Positions 26,593 to 35,851 are shown, counted from the stretch's first letter. The stretch: 64,000 nucleotides of DNA from Nocardioides ginsengisegetis (GCF_014138045.1 NZ_JACGXA010000001.1:3147001-3211000); one strand, 5' to 3'. Program-made: numbers and translations. Notes: a model not told the origin generated them from the letters alone.

Positions 26593-27165
26593 GTGCATCG
26601 CTCTCGGACGGCGTTCGCTCTCGGCCTCACAGTGCCGCTGCTTCTCGTCAGCGCCTGCTCGGGGGACCCCGAGCCCAAGGTCGCCCCTCCCACGTCACCC
26701 AGTACGTCGATCTCTACCTCGCCGTCGCCTTCCGGCCCGGTTGAACCGGTCATGCCGGAGGCCGCCAAGGCGCACACCGCGGCTGGCGCCGAAGCCTTCG
26801 TGAAGTTCTTCTGGGACATGGCCAACTACGCGCAGGCCACGGGGAAAACTGACGGCCTAGAACGCTTGGCGGCGCCCACGTGTCAGGCCTGCGCAGCCGC
26901 CACGGACTTCGTGAACGCCCTCTACGCCAAGGGGGGACACATTGAAGGTGGGGTCTATTCGCTTATGGACCTCGAATCCAAGCGGCTGTACTACCGAGAC
27001 CACGTCATTTTTCGCGAGACCTTCCGCACGCATAACACCGACCAGGTGGTGTTCGAGCCCGGAAAGAAAGAGCGGAAGTTCCCCGAATCCACCGTCGATG
27101 TTGTGTTCACGATGGACTTTGGACACTCGGGTTGGAAGGTCGGCGTCTGGCAGGTCCCTTCATGA
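26593..27165 (+). CDS. DUF6318 family lipoprotein
   Basis: 190 residues. The lipobox LLLVSAC-S places the lipidated Cys near residue 22; a Ser/Thr/Pro linker (PPTSPSTSISTSPSPSGP) leads to the DUF6318 domain, recognised by PEAAKAHTAAGAEAFVKFFW, ANYAQATGKTDGL and CQACAAATDFV with paired Cys. Family role is unknown; these are surface lipoproteins common in Nocardioides and relatives. The GTG at 26593 has GGAAGG about 10 nt upstream and gives a proper signal peptide. The downstream gene overlaps by 4 nt (ATGA), so they are coupled. GC content is lower than in the neighbourhood. Confidence 0.85.
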   Translation: MHRSRTAFALGLTVPLLLVSACSGDPEPKVAPPTSPSTSISTSPSPSGPVEPVMPEAAKAHTAAGAEAFVKFFWDMANYAQATGKTDGLERLAAPTCQACAAATDFVNALYAKGGHIEGGVYSLMDLESKRLYYRDHVIFRETFRTHNTDQVVFEPGKKERKFPESTVDVVFTMDFGHSGWKVGVWQVPS

Positions 27166-27980
27166 GAGCCCTGGCCAAGATTGTCGTCCTCATGTTTGTC
27201 GTTCTCGCCCTACCCAACGCGCGCAACGTTGCTGCGTTCGCCGACTGTGGCCAGCCGGTAACCAATACTGGCGCGAGCCCAGCTGGTGGGGCTCTGAATG
27301 TGGTCTCGCAGCAGACAGGCGGTAACTGCGGCACAGACCCGGAAGCAACGATCGCCGGCGCGGCGGGCACCTGGCACAGCCATCCCATCTGCGAGGACGG
27401 AGGTGGCGCTCTCTGCAATCAGACTGCGCTGTGCGCGGATGGATCGCCCGTCATGTGGGTCTGGTTCGAGGCACCGGACGGCGAGATTCTCAGTCAGGGG
27501 ACCTTCTGTCCCGAAACCGGCGTCACAGCCCAACCCCAGATCACCAACGCCCTGGTCCTCCGCGCCCTCCGGCGCATCGACCTTCCGAAGTCCGAGCTGA
27601 CCGTCCAACCCGCGAACGGCCGGACCCTGGTCAACTTCGACACGAACTTCTACACCGAGCAGGGCGCCTTCGACCGCACCGTCCGCCTCCTGGGGCAGCG
27701 AGTCGACCTGCACATCTGGCCCAGCCAGTTCAACTGGGTCTTCGACGACGGCCGCAGCCTCAGCAGCACGAGCCCGGGCGCGCCGTACCCCCACCTCGAC
27801 ATCACCCACCGCTACACCCGCAAGGGCAAGCTCGCGCCGAGCGTCGACACGACGTACGCCGCCCGCTACCGCGTGAACGGCGGACCCTGGCGCGACGTCA
27901 CCGGCACCGTCACGATCCCGGGCAGCCCGGTCCCGCTCGAGGTGACGACCGCCAGTCCCGTCCTCGTCGGCTACCACTAG
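27162..27980 (+). CDS. Secreted PKD-like protein coupled to the DUF6318 lipoprotein
   Basis: 272 residues with a signal peptide (about 1-25, ending ARNVAAFA). The middle is Cys-rich (NCGTDPE, ICEDGGGALCNQTALC), and the C-terminal 130 residues have a PKD-like beta sandwich: VWVFDDGRSL-type segment NWVFDDGRSLSST, HLDITHRYTRKGKL and TYAARYRVNGGPWRDVTGT. PKD-like proteins of this sort accompany DUF6318 lipoproteins in related genomes, suggesting a cell-surface complex; function is unknown. The ATG at 27162 overlaps the upstream stop by 4 nt. Composition changes inside the gene: the first half is less GC-rich than the second. Confidence 0.78.
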   Translation: MRALAKIVVLMFVVLALPNARNVAAFADCGQPVTNTGASPAGGALNVVSQQTGGNCGTDPEATIAGAAGTWHSHPICEDGGGALCNQTALCADGSPVMWVWFEAPDGEILSQGTFCPETGVTAQPQITNALVLRALRRIDLPKSELTVQPANGRTLVNFDTNFYTEQGAFDRTVRLLGQRVDLHIWPSQFNWVFDDGRSLSSTSPGAPYPHLDITHRYTRKGKLAPSVDTTYAARYRVNGGPWRDVTGTVTIPGSPVPLEVTTASPVLVGYH

Positions 27981-27992
27981 CCACACTGCCCG

Positions 27993-28040
27993 GGACGTCA
28001 TACGAACCGAGCCCCCTGGCCACCGGGTCGCATGACGTCC
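27993..28040. repeat. 48-bp palindromic repeat, copy 2
   Basis: Same length, same outer inverted arms and same internal gagccc position as the copy at 26422-26469, with a diverged interior. It lies 13 nt after the PKD-like gene and 13 nt before the -35 of the sigma operon. Confidence 0.75.
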
Positions 28041-28052
28041 CGACCAAACCCG

Positions 28053-28079
28053 GGAACCTTTTCCGCCCTCCGGTGCGAC
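28053..28079 (+). promoter_or_regulatory. ECF-type promoter of the sigma/ABC operon
   Basis: GGAACC at 28053-28058, a 17-nt spacer, then CGAC at 28076-28079: the common ECF-sigma pattern (GGAAC ... CGTC-like). The sigma gene starts only 10 nt downstream, so the transcript would be leaderless or nearly so, and the sigma factor probably drives its own operon. Confidence 0.6.
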
Positions 28080-28088
28080 AGTGTCAGC

Positions 28089-28658
28089 ATGGGAGCCCTC
28101 GCGGCTGACAGCCGGGCACACGCCGACCACGACGACACGGTCCTCGTCGCCCTGGTTGCCGGCGGCGACACGGGGGCCCTCGAGGAGCTCTACCGCCGCC
28201 ACTCCCCGTGGCTGTTCGCCCGCCTGATGCGGCGCTGCAACGACTCCGAGGTCGTCACCGACGTCGTCCAGGACACCTTCGTCGCCCTCTGGAAGGACGC
28301 TCGCCGCTTCCGGGGCACGGGCGAGGTCGCGGCGTGGCTCTGGGGCATCGCGTTCCGCCGGATGGTCTCGCGCCTCCGCTCCCGCAAGGACGTCCTCCTC
28401 CTCCCCGAGTGGGAGGCCGGCCAGACCCCGGCGGCCGAGGACGAGGTCCTCCTCGGGGTCGAGTACGGCGACCTCGCGGGCGCCCTGCGCCGCCTCTCCC
28501 CCGAGTTCCGCTCGGTCGTCCAGGCGGTCGTGCTCGACGGCCTGACCACCAAGGAGGCCGGGCGGCTGCTCGGCGTACGCGAGAACACAGTGAAGACCCG
28601 TCTCCACCGCGCCAAGGCCCAGTTGCGCGGCTCGCTCGTGGACACCCAGGAGGCATGA
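28089..28658 (+). CDS. ECF RNA polymerase sigma factor
   Basis: 189 residues with sigma region 2 (about 28-95, including EVVTDVVQDTFVALWKDARR and the Trp-rich AAWLWGIAFRRMVSRL) and region 4 (about 130-182, TTKEAGRLLGVRENTVKTRLHRAK, quoted in part as KEAGRLLGVRENTVKTR), with no region 3. It would redirect RNA polymerase to ECF promoters, including the GGAACC-N17-CGAC site just upstream. The next gene, overlapping or nearly so, encodes a zinc anti-sigma protein, which presumably holds it inactive. The ATG at 28089 is set by the promoter position; longer frames run through the promoter. Confidence 0.92.
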   Translation: MGALAADSRAHADHDDTVLVALVAGGDTGALEELYRRHSPWLFARLMRRCNDSEVVTDVVQDTFVALWKDARRFRGTGEVAAWLWGIAFRRMVSRLRSRKDVLLLPEWEAGQTPAAEDEVLLGVEYGDLAGALRRLSPEFRSVVQAVVLDGLTTKEAGRLLGVRENTVKTRLHRAKAQLRGSLVDTQEA

Positions 28659-28660
28659 CG

Positions 28661-29484
28661 ATGACGACCCAGCACTGGCACGCCGACGCCGAACTCCTGA
28701 GCGCGTACGTCGCGGGCGAGCTCGACGCCATCAGCGGCGCGTCCGTGGAGCAGCACCTCGTCCGCTGCGCCGAGTGCCGTACGGCGATCGCCGCCCACGT
28801 CCCCGCCCCCGCCCTCGACCGCGCGTGGGCCGGGGTCCGCGACGCCGTGCAGAGCCCGCCCCTCCCGCTCCCGATCCGGATCGCCCGCCGCTGCGGCGTC
28901 AGCGAGCCGACCGCGGTGCTCCTCGCCGCGACCGCCTCCCTGCGCACCGCTTGGCTGGTGGGCGCGTTCGTGGCGGTCGGGTTCGCGACGTTCGCGGTGA
29001 TGGTGGCCGGCCAGGACCACGTCGCGCCGTTTCTGCTGGTCGCGCCGATGGTCCCGGTGATCGGCGTCGCCGCGGCCTACGGACCCGACCAGGACCCGCT
29101 CGAGGCGCTCGTCGTCACGGCCCCGTTCGGCCGGACCCGCCTCATCCTCATCCGCACCCTCGCCGTCCTCGTCTCGGTGCTCCCGTTCACCGCCGCCCTC
29201 GGCCTGCTCCTCCCCGGCCCGGACTGGCTCGCGGCCGCCTGGCTGGGGCCGGCGCTCGCCCTGGTCCCCGTCCTGCTGGCGGTCTCCAGCTTCGTCGGCC
29301 CCCGCACCGGCGCGGCCGTGCTGTCGATCGCGTGGAGCGGCGTCGTGCTGCTCTCGGTCCGCCACTTCCCCGCCACCTGGCCCGTCCAGGCCACCCAGCA
29401 GCTCGCCTACCTCGCCCTCGCCCTCGCCTCCTGCGGCGTCCTGGCGCTGCAGGCCCGCCGCGACCGGAAGATCGGAGCGCTGCT

Positions 29485-29488
<4 letters not shown>
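28661..29488 (+). CDS. Zinc-binding anti-sigma domain fused to a multi-pass membrane domain
   Basis: 275 residues. The N-terminal 45 residues are a ZAS anti-sigma domain with the H-x3-C-x2-C signature in EQHLVRCAECRTAI. After a linker, about six hydrophobic helices (residues 95-260) follow, similar in layout to an ABC permease rather than the usual single anchor. It likely restrains the upstream ECF sigma and senses or belongs to the ABC transporter encoded downstream. ATG 28661 has AGGAGG 7 nt upstream; ATG 28655, overlapping the sigma stop, sits too close to that site. It ends in a GTGA overlap with the ABC gene. Confidence 0.85.
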
Positions 29489-30354
<866 letters not shown>

Positions 30355-30400
30355 TCTGCCTCTCACCTCGGGCCCTCACTCATCCCCACAGGAGCACCCC

Positions 30401-31315
30401 ATGGCCAGCATCTCCCTGCCCGCGACCGGCACCGGCGGCGCCGGCGGCCTCGGCACCATGGCCGGCATCGAGGCCCGCCGCCTCGTCCGGCACCCCGTCT
30501 TCCTCATCGGCGTCCTGCTCGCCTTCGGCGTCACGGTGCTGACGTTCGTGACGGCCAGCGAGCCCGCCGACGACCCCACGATCGGCGACCTGCTGTCCTG
30601 GCCGGTCATCCCCGCCTTCTTCATCGGCCTGACCAGCCTGGTCGCGATGGCCCGCCTCACCCGGTCCACCGAGGCCGCCGTCGAGGCGGTCGGGACGGCG
30701 CCGGGCACCGAGGGACGCCGTACGGCGGCGCTCGCCCTCGCCTGCTTCGTCCCCTGCGCCGTCGGGGTCGTGTGGACCGCGATGATGCTCGCGATGGTGG
30801 CCGCCAAGCCGCCGGCGCCGCAGGAGTGGTGGTTCGACACCATGCCCGACTGGCAGGTGTGGAGCATCCTGGTCGCTCTCGGACCGGTCGCCTGCCTGGG
30901 CGGCGGACTCCTCGGCGTGCTGACCGGTCGCTGGGTGACGTTCCCCGGCGCGGCCGCCGTCGTCGTGGTGGGCCTCGTCGCCCTGGACCTGGTCGGGCAG
31001 ATCGGGTCGACGGGCGGCGCGTCCGAGCTGCGACTGTGGGTGCCGTGGGCGATGTTCCACTCGGGCACCAACACCGACGGCACCGCCGACGTCGGCGCGG
31101 GCAACCCGCTCTTCTACCTGGGCTACGTCCTGTGCCTGTGCGCCGCGGCCGCACTCGTCGCGATCTGGCACGACAAGGCCGCCCGCACCCGCCAGCTGCG
31201 CACCGCGATCGTGGCCGTGGTGGTCGCCGGGCTGGCGTGCCTGACCCTGGCGATGCTCACCGGCCCCGGCGAGGTCCGCCACTCCGACCCGATCCCCTAC
31301 CAGGTCTCGAAGTGA
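30401..31315 (+). CDS. ABC-2-like membrane protein
   Basis: 304 residues with about six transmembrane helices (for example HPVFLIGVLLAFGVTVLTFV near residue 28 and AAAVVVVGLVALDLV near 185). The N-terminal IEARRLVRHPVFL motif is characteristic of ABC-2 type permeases that pair with a stand-alone ATPase. GGAGCACCCC precedes the ATG. It is the fourth gene of the operon and overlaps the fifth by 4 nt. Together with the ATPase it probably forms an exporter or a membrane-stress machine regulated by the ECF sigma. Confidence 0.8.
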   Translation: MASISLPATGTGGAGGLGTMAGIEARRLVRHPVFLIGVLLAFGVTVLTFVTASEPADDPTIGDLLSWPVIPAFFIGLTSLVAMARLTRSTEAAVEAVGTAPGTEGRRTAALALACFVPCAVGVVWTAMMLAMVAAKPPAPQEWWFDTMPDWQVWSILVALGPVACLGGGLLGVLTGRWVTFPGAAAVVVVGLVALDLVGQIGSTGGASELRLWVPWAMFHSGTNTDGTADVGAGNPLFYLGYVLCLCAAAALVAIWHDKAARTRQLRTAIVAVVVAGLACLTLAMLTGPGEVRHSDPIPYQVSK

Positions 31316-31902
31316 CCCTGCGCTGGTGGTACCTCCGCCGCGGCGTCGCCTGGCACCCGCTCCTCGGGTGCTGCGCCGCCGCGGCGCTGGTCACAGGGCT
31401 GCTCGCCCGCTGGCCGTCGAACGCCCCGGCCTTCCTCCCCGCACTGCTCGCCCTGTGCGCGGCCGGGTCGGCGTTCGTCTACGACGAGGCGGCGCTCCCC
31501 GTCGTCGCCGTCACGCCCCGCGGCGCCGCGTGGCGTCGTACGACGCGGCTCGGCCCGGCCGCCGCACCCCTCGGGCTGTGGACCCTCGTCGTCCTCGCCC
31601 GCCCGGGCGACCTCCCGCTCCAGCGGTCGGGATGGTGGCTCGCGGGGGCAGCCACCATCACGCTGGCCGCCGGCCTCGCGGCCCTCGCCTCACGCCGTGA
31701 GGTCGGCGCTCCCGGCTCCATGCTCGCCGCGGTGCTGGCCCTCGCCCTGGTGGGGGCGTTGGTCGTCACGAGCTTCCTGGGCTGGGACTCGGTCTACCCG
31801 ATCGCCGGCTTCAGCGGTGGGGTGTGGACCTTCTGGTTGACCCTCGCCGCCGGCGGAGCGCTGGCGCTGCTGGCCGCGCTGCGGCCCGGGATCCGCGCCT
31901 GA
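31312..31902 (+). CDS. Membrane protein, last gene of the sigma/ABC operon
   Basis: 196 residues, about five or six hydrophobic helices, no recognised domain. It begins TLRWWYLRRGVAWHP, and the positive RR/R pattern before the first helix suggests the N-terminus inside. The GTG at 31312 overlaps the stop of the ABC-2-like gene by 4 nt (GTGA), so it is translationally coupled and is probably a second transmembrane subunit or an accessory to the transporter. Nothing else hints at its role. Confidence 0.75.
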   Translation: MTLRWWYLRRGVAWHPLLGCCAAAALVTGLLARWPSNAPAFLPALLALCAAGSAFVYDEAALPVVAVTPRGAAWRRTTRLGPAAAPLGLWTLVVLARPGDLPLQRSGWWLAGAATITLAAGLAALASRREVGAPGSMLAAVLALALVGALVVTSFLGWDSVYPIAGFSGGVWTFWLTLAAGGALALLAALRPGIRA

Positions 31903-31991
31903 TCCCGTCGACGGTGTCGAGATCCGTGCCCCGGCTCCGACGTTCGGGTATGAAGGTGGCCGACCGGCCGCCCGGACAAGGGAGAACCTCG

Positions 31992-32378
31992 ATGAAGTAC
32001 GTCATTCTGATCCACTCCAACCCGCAGCCCTGGGGTCACCCGACGAGCGACCACACGAGTGAGTACCAGGCGTTGCCGGCCCAGCAGCAGAAGGACCTCG
32101 GGGATCGGTGGGAGCGGGTGTTCGGTGACGCCGACGCCAAGGGAGAGATCGTCTACGGGTGCGCGCTGGGCGACCCCGCCTCCTCGCGGGTGTTCCACTT
32201 CCAGGGCGAGCCGCTCCCGGTCGACGGTCCCTACGCCGAGAGCAAGGAGCACCTGGCCGGCTTCTTCCTGATCGACGTGGAGTCCCAGGAGCGTGCCGAG
32301 GAGATCGCCGCCGCCTTCTCGTGCCCCGGCGACACGATCGAGCTCCGCCCGACGATGCGACCGGGCTGCGAGTCCTGA
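31992..32378 (+). CDS. YCII-related DGPF domain protein
   Basis: 128 residues. The DGPF motif is seen as VDGPYAESKEHLAGFFLIDV, near residue 80, with MKYVILIHSN at the front, both typical of YCII-related proteins of the DGPF branch. These proteins are the conserved neighbours of ECF42 sigma factors, one of which follows directly. GGAGAACCTCG precedes the ATG. Its biochemical role is unknown; it may be the main regulatory target of the sigma factor. Confidence 0.9.
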   Translation: MKYVILIHSNPQPWGHPTSDHTSEYQALPAQQQKDLGDRWERVFGDADAKGEIVYGCALGDPASSRVFHFQGEPLPVDGPYAESKEHLAGFFLIDVESQERAEEIAAAFSCPGDTIELRPTMRPGCES

Positions 32379-32404
32379 CTCCACTCCCCGCCGAGATCGA
32401 GGAC

Positions 32405-33598
32405 GTGTGGCGCCACGAGGCGCCGCACGTCCTCGCGGCGCTGCTGCGCCGCGGACCGGCTCTCGAGGACTGCGAGGACGCAGCCCAGGAGGCGTTGGTC
32501 GCCGCGGCCGAGCAGTGGCCCCGGGAGGGGATGCCGCAGAACCCGCGCGGCTGGCTGGTCCGGGTCGCCTCCCGCCGCCTGGTCGACGCCCACCGGGCCA
32601 CGGTCGCGCGCGTCGACCGGGAGGTCCGGGAGATCCGGGAGGAGGTGCCGAGACCGGTCACCTGGAGCGAGCGCACCGGGGACCACGACGACTCCCTCCA
32701 GATGCTCGTGCTCTGCTGCCATCCCAGTCTCAGCACGGCCTCGGCCGTCGCGCTGACGCTACGAGCGGTCGGCGGACTGACCACCCGGGAGATCGCGGCC
32801 GGGCTGCTGGTGCCCGAGACAACGGCGGCCCAGCGGATCAGCCGCGCCAAGGCCACCCTGCGCGCTGGGGGTGCCCGGTTCGGTGCGGTCGAGGCGGCCG
32901 AGCTGCCGCTGCGCCTGCACGCCGTCCGGCACGTGCTGCACCTGGTCTTCACGACCGGAGCCGCTCCACCCTCCGGCGGGGACGTCGTCAACCACGACCT
33001 GGTCACCGAGGCCGTCCGCCTCACCGAGCGGCTGCACCGGGCGCTACCCCGCGACCCGGAGACCGCGGGACTGCTCGCCCTGATGTTGCTGGTGCAGGCA
33101 CGCGCGGCTGCGCGCACGCGCGACGGGCTCCTCGTCCCGCTCGCCGAGCAGGACCGGGCGGTGTGGGACCAGGGGATGATCGCGCGCGGGGTTGCCCTGC
33201 TCGAGGAGGCACTCCCGCACGGCCCGGTCGGCCCCTTCCAGCTCCAGGCCGCGATCGCGGCCGTCCACGCCACCGCCCCGTCGCTGGCGTCGACCGACTG
33301 GGCCCAGATCCACGAGCTCTACCGGATGCTGCTCGCCGTGGCCCCCAGCCCGGCCGCCGAGCTCGGGGCCGCCATCGCGCTCAGTGAGCTGGACGGACCC
33401 GCGGCCGGGCTCGTGGCGCTCCAGCCCCTCCTGGCAGCACGCCCGCGGGACCACCGCGTCCTCGCCGCGATGGCGCACCTGCTCGACGCCCAGGGCAGCC
33501 CGGAGGCCGCCGACACCTACCAGCGGGCGGCCGCCCTCACCGACTCCGTCCCCGAGCAGCGCTACCTCAACGCCAGGGCCCGGCACTCCCGGCGGTGA
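32405..33598 (+). CDS. ECF42-type sigma factor with C-terminal TPR-like domain
   Basis: About 397 residues. Sigma region 2 (EDCEDAAQEALVAAAEQWP, PRGWLVRVASRRLVDAHR) and region 4 (LTTREIAAGLLVPETTAAQR) occupy the first 185 residues; a long helical C-terminal extension with repeat character follows (residues 190-397), as in ECF42 sigmas, where the extension is needed for activity and no anti-sigma is present. The adjacent DGPF protein supports the group. Start unclear: GTG 32405 is the first standard start, but the family-conserved AEIEDVW lies just upstream, so a CTG at 32375 overlapping the DGPF stop (c-TGA) or a still earlier GTG may be used. Confidence 0.87.
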   Translation: MWRHEAPHVLAALLRRGPALEDCEDAAQEALVAAAEQWPREGMPQNPRGWLVRVASRRLVDAHRATVARVDREVREIREEVPRPVTWSERTGDHDDSLQMLVLCCHPSLSTASAVALTLRAVGGLTTREIAAGLLVPETTAAQRISRAKATLRAGGARFGAVEAAELPLRLHAVRHVLHLVFTTGAAPPSGGDVVNHDLVTEAVRLTERLHRALPRDPETAGLLALMLLVQARAAARTRDGLLVPLAEQDRAVWDQGMIARGVALLEEALPHGPVGPFQLQAAIAAVHATAPSLASTDWAQIHELYRMLLAVAPSPAAELGAAIALSELDGPAAGLVALQPLLAARPRDHRVLAAMAHLLDAQGSPEAADTYQRAAALTDSVPEQRYLNARARHSRR

Positions 33599-33607
33599 CC
33601 GCGGCCT

Positions 33608-34060
33608 TCACCGTGCCGCCGACCGGGGCCTGAGCTCGAGGACGACCGGCACCCCCGCCGACTCGGGCACACAGCAGGTCAGGTCGGCGCGGCAGGCCGG
33701 CGGCGGCGACTCGGCCACCAGCGCCCGGCGTACCCCCTCCAGCTGGTCGGCGAACTGCTCCAGCTCCGCGATCCGGTCCGCGACGTCCTCCTGCTTCTCC
33801 TCGATCAGGTCGACGACGCGCTGGTGGGCGGCCCCGCAGTTGGTGCCGGCCCAGATGGGCAGCAGCGACGTGATCTGCTCGCAGGTCAGCCCCATCCGCC
33901 GGGCCCGGGCGATGAACAGCAGGCGCGCAGCCGCGTCCTGGTCGTAGTCGCGGTAGCCGGACGCGGTGCGACCCGGAGGGGCCAGGAGGCCGACCCGTTC
34001 GTAGTACCGCACCGTCGTGGCGGGGAGTCCGGCCGATGCGGCGAGCTCGGAGATCCGCAC
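33608..34060 (-). CDS. MerR-family transcriptional regulator
   Basis: 150 residues. The MerR winged helix starts RISELAASAGLPATTVRYYE and continues GLLAPPGRTASGYRDY; a dimerising coiled coil (about 80-115, VDLIEEKQEDVADRIAELEQ) follows. The C-terminus carries cysteines (NCGAAH, CRADLTCCVPES) placed as in metal- or redox-responding members, so a thiol-based signal is possible. GTG 34060 is used; a longer frame would run over the promoter. It faces the cupin gene divergently. Its own promoter and that of the cupin gene each have a 19-bp spacer with an internal dyad, the classic MerR-activated arrangement. Confidence 0.9.
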   Translation of the reverse strand: MRISELAASAGLPATTVRYYERVGLLAPPGRTASGYRDYDQDAAARLLFIARARRMGLTCEQITSLLPIWAGTNCGAAHQRVVDLIEEKQEDVADRIAELEQFADQLEGVRRALVAESPPPACRADLTCCVPESAGVPVVLELRPRSAAR

Positions 34061-34067
34061 CCGTCCA

Positions 34068-34098
34068 CGGTAGACCTTGCACCCGGGTGCAGGGTCAA
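34068..34098 (-). promoter_or_regulatory. merR-side promoter with 19-bp spacer and operator dyad
   Basis: On the minus strand TTGACC (34098-34093), a 19-nt spacer, then CTACCG (34073-34068). The spacer holds the perfect palindrome tgcacccgggtgca (34078-34091). The long spacer and central dyad are diagnostic for MerR-type control. Confidence 0.65.
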
Positions 34099-34102
34099 GG
34101 TC

Positions 34103-34133
34103 TTGACCTTGCACCCGAGTTCAACTCCTAGGT
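34103..34133 (+). promoter_or_regulatory. Cupin-gene promoter with 19-bp spacer and operator dyad
   Basis: TTGACC (34103-34108), a 19-nt spacer, CTAGGT (34128-34133). The spacer contains TTGCACCCGAGTTCAA, a near-palindrome very similar to the one in the divergent promoter. This is the probable site where the MerR protein activates the cupin gene. Confidence 0.7.
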
Positions 34134-34183
34134 TCGGCGACATGGACCGACACCGGGTCGGTCCCCGACCCAGGAGCATCGCC

Positions 34184-34558
34184 ATGAGCACCTTCACCCG
34201 CGACAACACCGAGCTCGCCGTCGACGTCCCCGGCGCCGGGCAGCAGCACCGCGCCGAGGCCGGCGGGATGACCATCGCCCTCGAGCGCTGGAACGCAGGG
34301 CTCGACACCGCCGAGTGGTTCGCCGACCTGCCCGGCGGCGCCTGCCAGGAGCCGCACTGGGGCTACTGCCTCAAGGGCCGCGTCACCATGCGGTACGCCG
34401 ACGGCGAGACCGAGGACATCACCGCCGGGCAGGCCTACTACATCCGGCCGGGCCACAACGCCCACCTCGTGGAGGACACGGAGTTCGTCGAGTTCACGCT
34501 CGCCGACCGCACGCCCGGCATCAACACCGTCGAGCTCGAGTCCGCCGGCCAGCGGTAG
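34184..34558 (+). CDS. Cupin-domain protein under MerR control
   Basis: 124 residues, single cupin barrel: EPHWGYCLKGRVTMRYADGE (motif 1-like, with one His and one Glu/Gly pair) and GQAYYIRPGHNAHLVEDTEF (motif 2-like with the His). ATG 34184 has CAGGAG upstream; an in-frame ATG at 34142 has none. Substrate unknown. Its probable regulator is the divergent MerR protein, and the promoter at 34103-34133 is of the MerR-activated type, so the cupin likely answers the same stress signal. Confidence 0.87.
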   Translation: MSTFTRDNTELAVDVPGAGQQHRAEAGGMTIALERWNAGLDTAEWFADLPGGACQEPHWGYCLKGRVTMRYADGETEDITAGQAYYIRPGHNAHLVEDTEFVEFTLADRTPGINTVELESAGQR

Positions 34559-34677
34559 GGCGTGGCCCGTCCGGGTTGCCCCGTCCGCCTCATTGACCGG
34601 TCCATTCCCGGCGCCGACACTGCAGGAGTGGGGCGCCGGTGTCGGCGTGGGGCCACCCCCGACGCTGGGCGGTGTCC

Positions 34678-35841
34678 ATGAGGCGATCGACGACAGCGAG
34701 GGCCGCGGCGTTGGTGCTCGCGGCGAGCCTGGCCGGCTGCGGCGGCAGCTCCCCGGACACCACGTCCCCACCCGCGACGAGCTCGACCTCCGGATCGGCG
34801 ACGGCAACGACGTCGTCGTCCCCGTCGCCCGTCGGCACGGTCGCCGACCTGCCGCACCCCGGGCTCATGCTGATCGTGTGCACCGGCGGCACGAGCGGCA
34901 CGATGCAGCTGCTTGACCTCGACCCCGCCAGCGGTGAGGTGGTCGGCGAGGTCGACCTGACGTCGTACGTCGAGACGGGGCCGTGGAGCAGCGCCTCCCT
35001 CGTGACCGCGTGCGACCCGGCGCGGCCGTCGTGGCGGGCGCGCGAGGCCTTCGACCCGACGTTCGGACGGATCGCGATCAGCCTGCCGTTCCCGGACGAC
35101 GGCACCTACCGGGTGGGGTGGTACGACGTGGCCTCCGGCGACGTCACCGACGTGACGGGTGGCGACGTGGACAGCGGCTTCTCCGGCGGGACGCTGCGGG
35201 ACATGGAGCCGGTCTTCGACCCGGTGTCCGGCGACCTGTGGTTCGAACGCGGCGACAAGACCATCTCGGTCGATCCTTCGACGATGGCGGAGACCGACCG
35301 CGGACCGTTCACGGTCGCCACCAACACCGACAGCCAGCTCGGCGTCGCGAACGGCCATCTCGTGACGACGTTCGGGTTCGTCCCCGACGCCGAGGGCAAG
35401 CGCGCCGCCGGCATCGTGCCCGGCAACGACGGAGGCGCCGTCCTTCGCGTGCTCGACGCGAGCCAGGGGGTCATCGACGAGCAGATGTCCGGCACCGACA
35501 TTCCCTACCCCGGCCCCGGGAACGAGTGCGTGGTCGAGACCTGGCTGGACGCCTCCACCGTCATCGTCGGCGGCCCCAACGGCGCCGACTGCCCGTTCAC
35601 CAAGGTCGATGTGGACGCCGCGAAGCCGACCCCCGAGCCGGTCCTGCCCGCGGTCACCAACGACCGGCTCAACAACGACTTCGTCGCCTCGCCCGGCGGC
35701 CACGGCTTCGCCCTGCTCACCTCGGCGGCCGAGAGCTTCACGGTCTACGAGAGCGACGGCTCGGCCAGCACCGAACCGAAGGAGCTGTGGCAGGCGCCGG
35801 CCACCGGCCTCGTCCAGGCCGTGCTGTTGTGCTGGTGCTGA
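34678..35841 (+). CDS. Lipoprotein with propeller-like repeats, unknown function
   Basis: 387 residues. The lipobox LAASLAGC-G sits near residue 20, then a Ser/Thr linker. The body has repeated beta-strand motifs (TMQLLDLDPASGEVVGEVDL, RVGWYDVASGDVTDVTGG, LWFERGDKTISVDPSTM) like a seven-bladed or irregular propeller, so a binding role at the cell surface is likely. The protein ends VQAVLLCWC. ATG 34678 gives the signal peptide start; a GTG two codons earlier is possible. It is convergent with the DUF222/HNH gene, 10 nt apart. Confidence 0.78.
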   Translation: MRRSTTARAAALVLAASLAGCGGSSPDTTSPPATSSTSGSATATTSSSPSPVGTVADLPHPGLMLIVCTGGTSGTMQLLDLDPASGEVVGEVDLTSYVETGPWSSASLVTACDPARPSWRAREAFDPTFGRIAISLPFPDDGTYRVGWYDVASGDVTDVTGGDVDSGFSGGTLRDMEPVFDPVSGDLWFERGDKTISVDPSTMAETDRGPFTVATNTDSQLGVANGHLVTTFGFVPDAEGKRAAGIVPGNDGGAVLRVLDASQGVIDEQMSGTDIPYPGPGNECVVETWLDASTVIVGGPNGADCPFTKVDVDAAKPTPEPVLPAVTNDRLNNDFVASPGGHGFALLTSAAESFTVYESDGSASTEPKELWQAPATGLVQAVLLCWC

Positions 35842-35851
35842 ACGCGCCGGC

